Below, in pieces: positions 7,924-17,400 of a stretch of 64,000 nucleotides of DNA. A model generated the notes under the pieces. It was not told the origin of the DNA. It ran no database searches and worked only from the letters and a program-made list of their open reading frames with translations. Numbering within the stretch: the first letter of the stretch is position 1; the number at the start of each line of letters is the position of its first letter. The stretch is from Sphingomicrobium clamense. Its GTDB lineage: Bacteria > Pseudomonadota > Alphaproteobacteria > Sphingomonadales > Sphingomonadaceae. The stretch is taken from positions 1,968,001 through 2,032,000 of the forward strand of contig NZ_JAHVAH010000001.1 of assembly GCF_019264355.1 (NCBI RefSeq), written 5' to 3'. Both the position numbers and the translations under genes were made by a program.

Positions 7924-10059
7924 CTAAAAGCTGAAGCGCGTGCTCAGCTTAATGTTGCGACCCGCGAGCGGCACGAAGTCCTTCGTGTAGCTGGCGTGGC
8001 GGCGGGCATCGACGTCGAAGATATTGTCCGCCGACAGCAGGATCAGGCTTTCATTGTCGCGGCCGCGGAAGCGCCAGCCGATCGACGCACCGACGAGGAG
8101 ATGATCGTCGGTCGGATTTTCGAATTCGGCAACGCGGTCCTGCTCGGCAGCATATTCCGCCTCGATGCGCAGGTTGAAATCGCCAACCTCGGCACCCAGG
8201 CCGCCGTTGACGCTGAACGGCGGGATGCGCGGGACGGGATTGCTGTCATCGAGCGTCGCACGGACATAGTCGACGACCGCATCGGCCTTGAGAGCAAAAC
8301 CGTCGCGCTCGACCAGCGTGGCGCCGGCCTCGAACTCGATTCCCCACCAGTCGGCATCCTGCTGGTCGTAAAGGAAGACCGGCAGCTCATCCTCTTCGAC
8401 GCCCGTGTCGAAATTGTAGATGAAGCCGTCAAATTTGTTGCACCACAACGTGAGCGAGGCTGCCGCGCGCGGCCCCTCGTAGCGCGCATAGAGTTCCCCG
8501 CCCCAGGCCTTCTCATTTTCGAGCGTCGGATCGCCGATCTCGAACGCTTGCGTCGCGATATGCGGGCCGTCCGACAGCAATTCCTCGCCCGAGGGAGCGC
8601 GCGACGTGCGCGACATGTTGGCGCCGATCCGGAAATCGGGCGTGACCTTGTAGTGCGCGCCCACCGCGCCGCTGAGCGCGGTGAAGTCACGCGAGAAATT
8701 GAGCGGATCGCTGGTCACTTCGGTGCCCTCGACGCGGATCGCGCCTTCAACGCCGAATGCGCCGGGCTCATATTCCTGACGCGTGAACAGGCCCCATTGG
8801 CTGGTCTTGTGCGGCGGTACGAACGCCTCCGCGCCGATCGCTTCGAGGTCGCGCTCATAATATTGCGCGCCGCTCACGCCACCCCAGCCGTCACGATCGG
8901 CCTGGTGGAATTCGATACGACCTTCGAGCCCGTCGGATAGGAACACCGTGCCGACCTCGGCACCTTCGAACTCGGTATGCTCGTAATCGGCATAGGCGAA
9001 GCGGGCATCGATGCGGTCGAGAAACCCGTCGAGATAGACCCGGCCGCGGAAGTCGAGACGTTTCTGGAGCATGTCGATCGAAACGGGGGCCTCGCCCTCC
9101 TCTTCGCCATGCTCGTCTTCGTCATGATCCTCGTCACCGTGATCTTCTTCTTCCTCGCCATGGTGGTGCTCGGCACCCGGACGGCCCGGCACGCCATAAC
9201 GCGTGTCGAACAGGCTGGCCGAGGCGCCGAATTCGAAGCGGTCGCCAAGATAGGAGAAGCCGGCACCGGCGCTGCTCTGGCGCGTCTTGCTGTTGGGCAG
9301 GACGTCGCGCAGATTGGCGGCTTCGAGCGCCTCTTCGGCTTCTTCGAGTTCGCCCTCGTCGAGGGCTTCTTCATAAAGCTCGAACAGTTCGGCGCGGAGC
9401 GGTTCGCTCACGACGTAGCCGCCCACTTCGAGGTCGTCGCTGGTCGAATGGCTGCCATCGATATGGAAGACGAAGTCGTCGCCCAGCGCGAGATCGAGTG
9501 CGCCGCCAACGCCGACACCTTCGTCGGCCGAGCTGTAGCGGCCGATATAGTCGAGGTGGATGCCGCCGTCGGGACGCGAGCGCGGGATGCGATGGTCGAT
9601 CACGTTGACCGCGCCGCCGATCGCTTCCGAGCCGAACAGGAGGACCGCGGGTCCGCGCAGCACTTCGATGCGCTCGGCGGTCAGCGGATCGATCGTCACC
9701 GCATGGTCGGCCGAGGTGTTGCTGACGTCGATCGACCCGAGACCGTCATTAAGCACGCGAATACGCGTACCCTGGTAGCCGCGCAGCACGGGGCGCGAGG
9801 CACCGGGCGAGAAGCTGGTTGCCGATACGCCCGGCAGCTTGACCAACGTTTCGCCGATCTGGGTCGACATTTCGCGCTGCAGCTCCGCGCCTTCAATCGC
9901 CGACGTCCCCGCGAGCAGGTCGAGACCTTCGATATAATGGCCGGTGATGACGATCTCTTCGCGCTCAGGCGGCGGTGGCGGCGCATCGGCCTCCTGCGCA
10001 GCGGCAACCGATACATTCTGGAATGCCAGCACCGAGGCGGACAGCAACAACGTCTTCAT
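7924..10059 (-). CDS. TonB-dependent outer-membrane receptor, ZnuD-like (zinc)
   Basis: A 711-residue outer-membrane receptor with a signal peptide (first ~22 residues), a plug domain (EEIVITGHYIEGLDLLAGTS, then VLRGPAVLLFGSEAIGGAVN) and a 22-strand barrel ending in the aromatic C-terminus TRFSF. An extracellular loop at about residues 293-316 is packed with His, Asp and Glu (HHHGEEEEDHGDEDHDEDEH), typical of ZnuD-type zinc receptors. Zinc uptake powered by TonB is inferred from this loop. Upstream (about 10095-10120) a loose AATGTTA-type motif may be a Zur site but is too imperfect to call. Confidence 0.85.
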   Translation of the reverse strand: MKTLLLSASVLAFQNVSVAAAQEADAPPPPPEREEIVITGHYIEGLDLLAGTSAIEGAELQREMSTQIGETLVKLPGVSATSFSPGASRPVLRGYQGTRIRVLNDGLGSIDVSNTSADHAVTIDPLTAERIEVLRGPAVLLFGSEAIGGAVNVIDHRIPRSRPDGGIHLDYIGRYSSADEGVGVGGALDLALGDDFVFHIDGSHSTSDDLEVGGYVVSEPLRAELFELYEEALDEGELEEAEEALEAANLRDVLPNSKTRQSSAGAGFSYLGDRFEFGASASLFDTRYGVPGRPGAEHHHGEEEEDHGDEDHDEDEHGEEEGEAPVSIDMLQKRLDFRGRVYLDGFLDRIDARFAYADYEHTEFEGAEVGTVFLSDGLEGRIEFHQADRDGWGGVSGAQYYERDLEAIGAEAFVPPHKTSQWGLFTRQEYEPGAFGVEGAIRVEGTEVTSDPLNFSRDFTALSGAVGAHYKVTPDFRIGANMSRTSRAPSGEELLSDGPHIATQAFEIGDPTLENEKAWGGELYARYEGPRAAASLTLWCNKFDGFIYNFDTGVEEDELPVFLYDQQDADWWGIEFEAGATLVERDGFALKADAVVDYVRATLDDSNPVPRIPPFSVNGGLGAEVGDFNLRIEAEYAAEQDRVAEFENPTDDHLLVGASIGWRFRGRDNESLILLSADNIFDVDARRHASYTKDFVPLAGRNIKLSTRFSF

Positions 10060-10182
10060 TAACGATACTCCGAATTCAGGAAATCCCGTTCAGTGTGATG
10101 AGATAACGTAACATTGCTGTTCGCCTAGGGTAGCTTCGACGAAATGCCGGATTTGGCCGACGAAGCGTTGCGATTTGCGACG

Positions 10183-10205
10183 AAAAACGCGCCCCGGCAT
10201 GGGGG
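10183..10205 (-). terminator. Terminator of the psp-like operon
   Basis: On the minus strand a CCCCC-atgcc-GGGGC hairpin followed by GCG and TTTTT lies about 70 bp beyond the last psp-operon gene. It would end transcription before the zinc-receptor promoter. Confidence 0.5.
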
Positions 10206-10271
10206 CCGGGCCGCCTCGTGGACGGACGGGAGCGGGAAGGGGATGCGCCCGTCCGGGGTGGGACTGGTGAT

Positions 10272-10505
10272 CTAGAGGTCGATGCCTTCGGCAATCGCCT
10301 CCAGCTTGCGCACGCGCTCGCGAAGGTCGGCGAGTTCGATGCGTCCGCCGGCGGGCGGCAATTCAGGGTCGAGCACGCGGCTGTCGAGCTCCATGCGCTT
10401 GAAATCGATCCAGCTCTGCCACCCCTTGAGGCCCATATGGGCGGCAAGCCCGATGCCTGCCAGCGTGGTCGCGCCGATGATGGTGGTGGTGACGGGGTCG
10501 ATCAT
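10272..10505 (-). CDS. Small membrane protein of the psp-like operon (77 aa)
   Basis: The N-terminus has one hydrophobic segment (TTTIIGATTLAGIGLAAHMG) and the C-terminus a short charged helix (IELADLRERVRKLEAIAEG). That layout resembles PspB, which partners PspC, although sequence similarity is not obvious. It overlaps pspC by 4 bp (ATGA) and is the last gene of the operon. A role in the membrane-stress complex is inferred from position and topology. Confidence 0.65.
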   Translation of the reverse strand: MIDPVTTTIIGATTLAGIGLAAHMGLKGWQSWIDFKRMELDSRVLDPELPPAGGRIELADLRERVRKLEAIAEGIDL

Positions 10506-10924
10506 GATTTCTTCTCCCGCAGTTTCTCGATTTCGCGCGCCAGCTCGTCACTGTCGGCGCTGTGAAGATGCTGGTCGATCGCCATCATGCGGCGGTCGCT
10601 CTTGTCCAGCGTGTTGAGCATGTCGTGGGTCGAGCCTTTCTTGCGGCGCCCCTCGAGCAGCTTTCCGATCTTCTCGAACTCGCTGAGGCCTTCGCCGCGG
10701 TCTTCGTTGGCCTGGCCGGCTTTCCACTTCATCACGGTGAAGAGGATGCCCATGGCAAGGTAGCTGAAGAAAGCGAATGATGGCGAAATGAGGAAGATCG
10801 AGGCGATCCAGCCGATGCGGAAGAAGACCGGGTCGACCCCCGTCATCTGGCCTGCGGTCGCAGCGACGCCGGCAATCTTTCTTTCACTGGGCGCGAGCGA
10901 ATATTTGTAACGTTTCTTGGCCAT
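10502..10924 (-). CDS. pspC: PspC-domain envelope stress protein
   Basis: Inner-membrane protein with an N-terminal PspC domain: a basic start (MAKKRYKYSLAPSERKIAGV) and two hydrophobic segments around residues 30-65 (FFRIGWIASIFLI, FFSYLAMGILFTVM). A charged cytosolic tail of about 75 residues is rich in Glu, Lys and Asp. The ATG at 10924 with the GGAAAAGGGG ribosome site is preferred over a GTG six codons upstream. In enterobacteria PspC relays envelope stress to PspA; here it is likely the membrane partner of the PspA homologue 18 bp upstream. Confidence 0.85.
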   Translation of the reverse strand: MAKKRYKYSLAPSERKIAGVAATAGQMTGVDPVFFRIGWIASIFLISPSFAFFSYLAMGILFTVMKWKAGQANEDRGEGLSEFEKIGKLLEGRRKKGSTHDMLNTLDKSDRRMMAIDQHLHSADSDELAREIEKLREKKS

Positions 10925-10942
10925 GGTCCCCTTTTCCTTCAC

Positions 10943-11725
10943 CTAATTCTTCTTCGCGGCCAGCGAAGCCTTGAGCGCCTTGAGGTCGGCTTCGACCCGC
11001 TCGTCGCTCTTCAATTGCTCGAACTCGTCGTCGAGCGTATTGCCCATGCCCAGCGCATCGGCGCGGGCCTCGGCCATATCTGCTTCGCGCTCAAGATCGT
11101 CGAGGCGCGAGAGCGCGCTTTCGGTACGCGAGCCGTAAATCGCCTCGTTGGCGCGGGCGCGGGTCATCGCGCTCTCGAACCGCTGGGCGATCGCCGCCTG
11201 GCGACGACGGGCGTCGCGCAGCTTGGCTTCGAGCTTGGCGATATCGCGCTCGTAATTCTTGAGCACGGTTTCGATCTGGCCGACCTCGCCCTCAAGATCC
11301 GCGATCAGGTCGCTCGCCTTGCTGCGCTCGACCAGTGCCTGGCGGGCGAGGTCCTCGCGGTCCTTGGCAAGCGCCAGTTCGGCGCGGTCGGTCCACAGCG
11401 ACTGCTGCCGGATGAGCCGGTCGGTCGCGCTGCGCAATTCCTTGATATCGGCGATCGAACGGGCGGCGGAGGCGCGCAATTCGACCAGCACTTCCTCCAT
11501 CTCGGCGATGATACGGCGGATGGTGACCGCCTGGTCGTCGCTGCGATCGAGCAAATCGTTCATGTTGGCGGCGATGATGTCGCGCGCCCTCGAGAAGATC
11601 GGACCCGACAGGATCGCCAGCCGCGGCGTCTTCGCGGGCTCGGCGTCGGACCGGATCGGTCCGACGGTCTCGAGCTTCGCGACGCGCACGGTGGGAACTG
11701 CCTTGATGGGCTCCAGGTCAGGCAT
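10943..11725 (-). CDS. pspA: PspA/IM30-family membrane-protecting coiled-coil protein with N-terminal extension
   Basis: ESCRT-III-like coiled-coil protein that coats and stabilises the inner membrane under stress. Family features are FSRARDIIAANMNDLLDRS, IRRIIAEMEEVLVELRA and long heptad helices to the end (residues 45-255). Canonical PspA starts directly with the amphipathic helix; here about 40 polar, proline-containing residues precede it. The ATG at 11725 lies 8 bp inside the preceding small gene, with GGAG ten bases upstream. A start further upstream would only lengthen the extension. Operon order is small gene-pspA-pspC-small gene; no pspF is visible. Confidence 0.85.
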   Translation of the reverse strand: MPDLEPIKAVPTVRVAKLETVGPIRSDAEPAKTPRLAILSGPIFSRARDIIAANMNDLLDRSDDQAVTIRRIIAEMEEVLVELRASAARSIADIKELRSATDRLIRQQSLWTDRAELALAKDREDLARQALVERSKASDLIADLEGEVGQIETVLKNYERDIAKLEAKLRDARRRQAAIAQRFESAMTRARANEAIYGSRTESALSRLDDLEREADMAEARADALGMGNTLDDEFEQLKSDERVEADLKALKASLAAKKN

Positions 11726-11858
11726 AGATCGACTTCTCCACCTGATCACCGCCCATGATGGCGTCGGTCGGCAGCACGGTCGAACCGACGAACAGCGCGC
11801 TCATCAGGATCGAGGCGATGCCTGCGAATATCTGACGCTGAAAGTTCGGACCCAACAT
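11718..11858 (-). CDS. 46-aa membrane/exported microprotein leading the psp operon
   Basis: The reading frame encodes 46 residues beginning MLGPNFQRQIFAGIASILMS, with one hydrophobic helix (about residues 10-33) that could be an anchor or signal peptide. The tail VLPTDAIMGGDQVEKSIYA is polar. It overlaps the pspA start by 8 bp, which suggests translational coupling, and is preceded by an AGAAAGAAAA purine tract. Similar short hydrophobic leaders are often found near envelope genes in sphingomonads, but no function is known. Confidence 0.7.
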   Translation of the reverse strand: MLGPNFQRQIFAGIASILMSALFVGSTVLPTDAIMGGDQVEKSIYA

Positions 11859-11979
11859 TTTCTTTCTCCCTTTTCTTGCGCCGAGTGCTCGATGCATCGG
11901 TCACACCCTCACTATGCAGAGGCCGTGCCAATTGCGCTCAGGCGCAGAAAAGTGCGGATTTTGAAGCGCGCGAAAATTT

Positions 11980-12021
11980 TCCCAACCCGTGTTTGGTGAG
12001 ATTTCCCACCAAGCGTTGGGA
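11980..12021. promoter_or_regulatory. Nested inverted repeat in the psp divergent intergenic region
   Basis: Outer arms TCCCAAC (11980-11986) and GTTGGGA (12015-12021) enclose inner arms TTGGTG (11993-11998) and CACCAA (12007-12012). It lies between the minus-strand psp operon and the plus-strand gene at 12110, so it could be a shared operator or a leader hairpin. Confidence 0.45.
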
Positions 12022-12109
12022 TTTTGCGCCGACCCGTCGCGCAGCACGGAACGTCAACGCGCTTGAAGCGCTGGTTAAGTGAAACACGCATTTTCGAAAG
12101 GACCTCAAT

Positions 12110-12352
12110 ATGGTCAGGAATCTGATTACCGCCATCGCCGGCAAGAAGGTCGCCCAGAAGCTGGGCGGCGGGACGCTCGGCATGGCTGCCGCCACCGCCC
12201 TCCCCTTCATCGCCAAACGCGGTCTCGGGCCGCTCGGCCTTGCGCTGGGTGCAGGCTGGGCCGCCAAGAAGCTGTACGACAAGCGCCAGGCCTCGAAGGT
12301 GCGCGAATATCCGCGCGATGCCGTCCCGGCGACGGGTGTGGTCGTCAAATAA
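12110..12352 (+). CDS. Small Gly/Ala-rich hypothetical protein (80 aa)
   Basis: The 80-residue basic protein has a central Gly/Ala-rich hydrophobic stretch (GGGTLGMAAATALPFIAKRG then LGPLGLALGAGWAAKKLYD) that may insert in or associate with the membrane. It is divergent from the psp-like operon and followed by a strong terminator, so it forms its own transcription unit. A GAAAGGACC ribosome site precedes the ATG. No known function. Confidence 0.7.
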   Translation: MVRNLITAIAGKKVAQKLGGGTLGMAAATALPFIAKRGLGPLGLALGAGWAAKKLYDKRQASKVREYPRDAVPATGVVVK

Positions 12353-12380
12353 CCGCTCCAAACAGCGGAAAAATGTTCTT

Positions 12381-12409
12381 TAAGGCGGGGTTGCGCAAAC
12401 CCCGCCTTA
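12381..12409 (+). terminator. Hairpin terminator after the 80-aa gene
   Basis: A perfect 12 bp stem, TAAGGCGGGGTT paired with AACCCCGCCTTA around a 5 nt loop, lies 28 bp downstream of the stop. Confidence 0.7.
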
Positions 12410-12435
12410 ACCATTTTCGGGCATGACCCGGGCCT

Positions 12436-14040
12436 ATGTCCGAGGAAATGTTTCCCGACCCCGGCAAATTGGCCTCCTCGCCGCTCTCCGGCCTGCTCCG
12501 GCGCGCGGGCGAAGCACATGAGGAATTGCTCGATTTTCGCGTTCGCGGGATGATGGCGGTGGTCTGGTATTGCTGGGCCTGCAGCGCGACCTTCTTCGCG
12601 ATTGCGTTCCTCATCCCTACCTACATGCCCAATGCGGCGATCGCACTGTCGGCGGCGACGAGCGCAATCGCTCACCTCGCCGCAGCCAGCCGACGCTATA
12701 GCGTGTTCACCTTCGCGCCGATTGCGCTGATGGCGACGCTGCAGCCTGCCATCCTGCTTTATATGCTTCAGGGCCAGGGATGGCAGAGCGAGGCGCATCT
12801 CTTCTTCTTCCTCGGTCTCGCCGCGACGACGTTGATGTGCGACTGGCGGCCGGTCCTGCTGGGGGCGATCGGGATCGCCATCCACCATCTGGCGATTGGG
12901 GAGACGATCCCCGTCTGGCTCTATCCGGACGGCGAAGCGCTGTCGCGCACACCGGTGCACATCGCCGCGCTGGTGGTCGTGGCGCTGCTACTCGGCCGTA
13001 TGGCGGCGATGTTCACCGAACATCTTAACGATCAGGGCGAGGCGCGCGCGATCAGTTTCGGCGCCGCCGAGCAGGCCGACCAGGCGCGGCGCGACATGCT
13101 CGAAGCGCTCGAGGCGCAGCGGCGGGCGGAGGCGGATACCGAGCTGGAACGCGAGGCGCGCCTCAAGGCAGAGGCCGACGCGCGCAACGCCCGCGAACAT
13201 GCCATCGCAGAGCTCGCCGAGGGCTTCGAAGCGTCGGTGGCGCAGGTCATCACCGGCGTTGGCAGCGCTGCCGCCCAGCTCGAACAGAGCGCGCGCGACA
13301 TGGCCGACTTCTCGCGCAGCACCGGCAGTCAGGCGAAGGAGGCTATGGACCAGGCGCAGCTCGCGGCGAGCAGCGCCGAGCAGGTGACCAAGGGGATCGT
13401 CTCGCTGACCCAGTCGATCGGGTCGGTCGCCGACACCAGCCGCGAACAGCGTGCGCTTTCCGAGGCGGCGCGCCAGTCGACCGATGCGGGCGAACGCTCG
13501 GTGCGTGCGCTGGCGGACCGGACCGCCAACATCCAGCAGTTCGTCGAGATGATCCGCGGGATCGCCAACCAGACCAACCTCCTCGCGCTCAACGCGACCA
13601 TCGAAGCCGCGCGCGCGGGCGAAGCAGGCAAGGGATTTGCGGTGGTGGCAGGCGAAGTGAAGGGGCTGGCAGGCCAGGCGGGCGATGCCACCGACGAAGT
13701 GGCTGCGCTGCTTGCGTCGATCAGCGAGGGCGCGGATGGCGCAGACAACGCATTCGCCGATGTCGCGGCAAAGATGGCGAGCCTGCTCGACCATGCCGAA
13801 AGCCTCGAAGCCGAACTCGATCGCCAGCGCGATACGTCACAGATGATCGAGCAGACGGCCGAGGAAAGCGCGCTTTCGGTCGACGGGATGAGCCGTCATT
13901 GTACGGGGGTCGCGGAAGCTGCGGACCGCGCCTCGACCTTGTCGGAAGAAGTCAGCGAGGCAGCCAGTCGCCTTGCGGAGAGCGCCGCGGCGCTCGAAAA
14001 GGCGACAGCGGATTTCGTAACCCGCCTGCGCGGGGCTTAA
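12436..14040 (+). CDS. Methyl-accepting chemotaxis protein with multi-helix membrane sensor
   Basis: The N-terminal 200 residues hold about six hydrophobic helices with almost no periplasmic loop, so the sensor is probably within or close to the membrane. A coiled-coil linker (residues ~200-250) replaces a recognisable HAMP domain. The signalling domain follows with the hairpin tip [20 protein letters not shown] at about residues 376-395, which binds CheA/CheW. No chemotaxis genes are adjacent, so it must work with components encoded elsewhere. A convergent DUF3297 gene follows at 4 bp. Confidence 0.9.
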   Translation: MSEEMFPDPGKLASSPLSGLLRRAGEAHEELLDFRVRGMMAVVWYCWACSATFFAIAFLIPTYMPNAAIALSAATSAIAHLAAASRRYSVFTFAPIALMATLQPAILLYMLQGQGWQSEAHLFFFLGLAATTLMCDWRPVLLGAIGIAIHHLAIGETIPVWLYPDGEALSRTPVHIAALVVVALLLGRMAAMFTEHLNDQGEARAISFGAAEQADQARRDMLEALEAQRRAEADTELEREARLKAEADARNAREHAIAELAEGFEASVAQVITGVGSAAAQLEQSARDMADFSRSTGSQAKEAMDQAQLAASSAEQVTKGIVSLTQSIGSVADTSREQRALSEAARQSTDAGERSVRALADRTANIQQFVEMIRGIANQTNLLALNATIEAARAGEAGKGFAVVAGEVKGLAGQAGDATDEVAALLASISEGADGADNAFADVAAKMASLLDHAESLEAELDRQRDTSQMIEQTAEESALSVDGMSRHCTGVAEAADRASTLSEEVSEAASRLAESAAALEKATADFVTRLRGA

Positions 14041-14043
14041 CGC

Positions 14044-14331
14044 CTACTTTTCCTCGTCGGAATACCAGAAGGGTTCGACCTTGCCTTTGAGCTTGACGGT
14101 CATCGGGTTGCCGTGACGATCGCGGCTCTTGCCCGCGGCGATGCGGATCCAGCCTTCGGACAGGCAATATTCCTCGACATTGACCTTTTCGACCCCGTTG
14201 AACCGGATGCCGACACCCTTCTCCAGCGTTTCCGCGTTGAAGTAGGGGCTCCGCGGATCCATGCACAGGCGGTCCGGAAAGTCGGTATTGGGGATCGCTT
14301 GGGCGCCCTTGTCGTCTTTGTCTTCGCTCAT
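14044..14331 (-). CDS. DUF3297 family protein
   Basis: A 95-residue cytosolic protein matching the DUF3297 pattern: PDRLCMDPRSPYFNAETLEK, GVGIRFNGVEKVNVEEYCLS, EGWIRIAAGKSRDRHGNPMT and VKLKGKVEPFW. The family has no known function and is almost restricted to proteobacteria. The ATG at 14331 fits the family length; the frame runs further upstream but without conservation. GGGAGCGG precedes it as a ribosome site. Confidence 0.85.
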   Translation of the reverse strand: MSEDKDDKGAQAIPNTDFPDRLCMDPRSPYFNAETLEKGVGIRFNGVEKVNVEEYCLSEGWIRIAAGKSRDRHGNPMTVKLKGKVEPFWYSDEEK

Positions 14332-14448
14332 GCCCGCTCCCTTGCCTGTGCCCGCGCGCGTCGTCAATCGTCCGCTCGTCGAAGCCCGCGTTGCCAAGCC
14401 TTAGAGACCATCCCATAACGCGCCAAACCAAATCACGGGGGACTATCC

Positions 14449-17400
14449 ATGAAACGCATCCTGCTTCTTAGCGCAGCCACCTTTGCGCTCGCCACGCCCG
14501 CCTACGCCCAGCACGAGCATGACGAGGGTCCCGGACCCTCGCCCGCGCTCGACGCCGCGATGGAAGAGGACGAGGCGGAAGAGGAAAAGTGGGACGTCTC
14601 CACCCCCCGCGGCCCGGGCGAGAATGTGGCCATCGACACGACTAGCGGCACGTGGATCAGCCTCGACGTATCGCCCAACGGGCAGGAAATCGTCTTCGAC
14701 CTGCTCGGCGATATCTACCTGCTCCCGATCACCGGCGGGGACGCCGTGCCGATCGCGAGCGGTCACCAGTGGGACATGCAGCCCGTCTTTTCCCCCGACG
14801 GCAGCCAGATCGCCTTCACCTCCGACCGGTCGGGCGGCGATAACCTCTGGGTCATGAACCGCGACGGCAGCGACCCGGTGCAGGTGTCGGATGAAAGCTT
14901 CCGCCTCCTCAACCAGCCCGAATGGACCCCCGACGGTGAATATGTGGTGGGCCGCAAGCACTTCACCTCGGCGCGATCGCTGGGGGCCGGCGAAATGTGG
15001 CTCTATCACAAGTCCGGCGGCTCGGGCGGGGTGCAGATGACCAAGCGCCGCACCGACCAAAAGGATACGGGCGAACCCGCTTTCTCGCCCGACGGCCGCT
15101 ACATGTATTTCTCCGACGACGCGACGCCGGGCGACACGTTCGAATATTCGAAAGACGTCAACGGCCAGATCTACGTGATCCGCCGCCTCGATCGCGAGAC
15201 GGGCGAGATCGAGACCATCGTTTCGGGCGCGGGCGGCGCGATCCGCCCCACCCCTTCGCCCGACGGGACCAAGCTCGCCTTCGTCCGTCGCATCCGCGCC
15301 CAGTCGATGCTCATGGTGATGGACCTCGACAGCGGCCGCATCACGCCCGTGACCGATATCCTCGACCGCGACATGCAGGAAACCTGGGCAGTGCACGGCG
15401 TCTATCCGCACATGGCGTGGACTCCCGACGGCCAGGACATCGTCTTCTGGGCCAAGGGCGGCATCCACCGCGTCAACGTCGCCAGCCGACAAGTCAGCGA
15501 AATCCCGTTCCGCGTCACCGGCTCGCGCTGGGTCGGCGATGTCGTACGCTTCCAGCAAGACGCCGCGCCCGACAGTTTCCAGACCAAGGCGCTCCGCTTC
15601 GTCACTGTCCGTCCGGACGGCAACAGCGTCGTGTTCGAAGCGCTCGGCAAGCTGCATGTGCGCGATCTCACCACCGGAAGCACGCGCGCGCTGACCCGCG
15701 ATACCGACCGCATGCAGTCCTACCCCACCTTCTCTCGCGACGGCAGCCAGCTGGCGTGGGTCGAATGGGATGACCAGGACCTGTCGCGCATCATGGTCGC
15801 GCGCGGCGACGGCAGCCGCGCTCGCGCGCTCAACCTGCCGCCGGGCCATTATGTCGAACCCGCCTTCTCGCCCGACGGCAATCATCTCGCCTATCGCCGC
15901 ACCGGCGGAGGCTACATCACCTCCCCGCTCTACAGCCGCGACACCGGCCTTTACGTAAAGCGCCTGTCGGGCGGCGAGCCCATGCGTGTCAGCCGCTCGG
16001 GCGCCGACCCGCAATGGGGCCGCGATTCAAACCGCCTCTTTTTCGTCACCGGCGAGGACGATGCGACCGTGCTCAAGTCGGTCGACCTCGAAACGCGCGA
16101 GATGCAGACGCATTTCTCGAGCGAATATGCCGGCGACTATCGCCTCTCGCCCGATGAGAACTGGGTCGCCTTCACCGAGCGCTTCCAGACCTATGTCCTG
16201 CCTTTCGCCCGTTCGGGGCGGACCCAGACGCTCAACCCCAAGGACAAGTCGCTGCCGCAGGCGCAGGTGACCGCCGACGTCGGCGACTGGGTGCATTGGG
16301 CCGCCGACAGCGACACGCTCTATTTCGCCGAGGGCCCTGCGCTCTATCGCCGCGAGGTGGTCGATCCCGCCAGCCTCGGCGATGGCGAAACCGAAAAACT
16401 GGCCGACCTCGCCATCACGGCGACGATGGCCAAGCCGAGCGGCATGCTCGCCCTCACAGGCGCGCGCATCATCACCATGAATGGCGACGAAGTGATCGAG
16501 AACGGCACCATCTTGATCGATGGCGACACAATCAGCGCGGTCGGGCCGACGGCGGCGATGACCTATCCCGCGGGCACGCCGAGCATCGACGTCACGGGCA
16601 AGACGATCATCCCGGGCCTGATCGACGCGCACTGGCACGGCCCGATGGGATCGGGTCTCGTCATTCCGCAACAGAATTGGAGCCACGCCGCCAGCCTCGC
16701 TTATGGGGTGACCACCGTGCAGGATCCCTCCAACAACAGCTACACCGTCTTTGCCGCCTCGGAGTATCAGAAGGCGGGCAAGATCCTCGCGCCGCGCATC
16801 TTCTCGACCGGCACGATCCTCTATGGCGCGACCACGCCCTTCACCGCGCAGATCGACAGCCTCGACGATGCGCGTTCGCACCTGCGGCGCCTCAAGTCGA
16901 TGGGCGCATGGAGCGTGAAGAGCTACAACCAGCCCCGCCGCGACCAGCGCCAGATGGTGATCGAGGCCGCGCGCGAGCTGGAAATGGAAGTGATGCCCGA
17001 AGGCGGCAGCCTGTTCATGCACAACATGACCATGGTCGCCGACGGTCACACCACCATCGAGCACGCGCTTCCGGTCGCCGACATTTACGAGGACGTGACC
17101 GATTTCTGGGGCGGCAAGGAAGGTGACGACGTCACCGCCTACACCCCCACGCTCAACGTCGCCTATGGCGGTCCGTGGGGCGAGATGTACTGGTACATGA
17201 CCACGCCGGTTTGGGCCGAACCCATCCTCGGGCGCTGGGTCCCGCGCGGCAATATCGACGCCGCCAGCCGCCGAGGCACCTTCTTCCCGGTCGAGGAGAA
17301 TAACCTCAAGAGCGTCGCCGAAGCGGCCAAGCAGCTCAACGACGTCGGGGTGCTCACCAATATCGGTGCCCACGGGCAGCGCGAGGGGCTCGGCGCGCAC

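Noticed and set aside
10095..10120. A Zur-like site upstream of the zinc receptor
   Set aside because: Only one half-site (AATGTTA) is convincing; the other half does not match, so it is not listed as a site.
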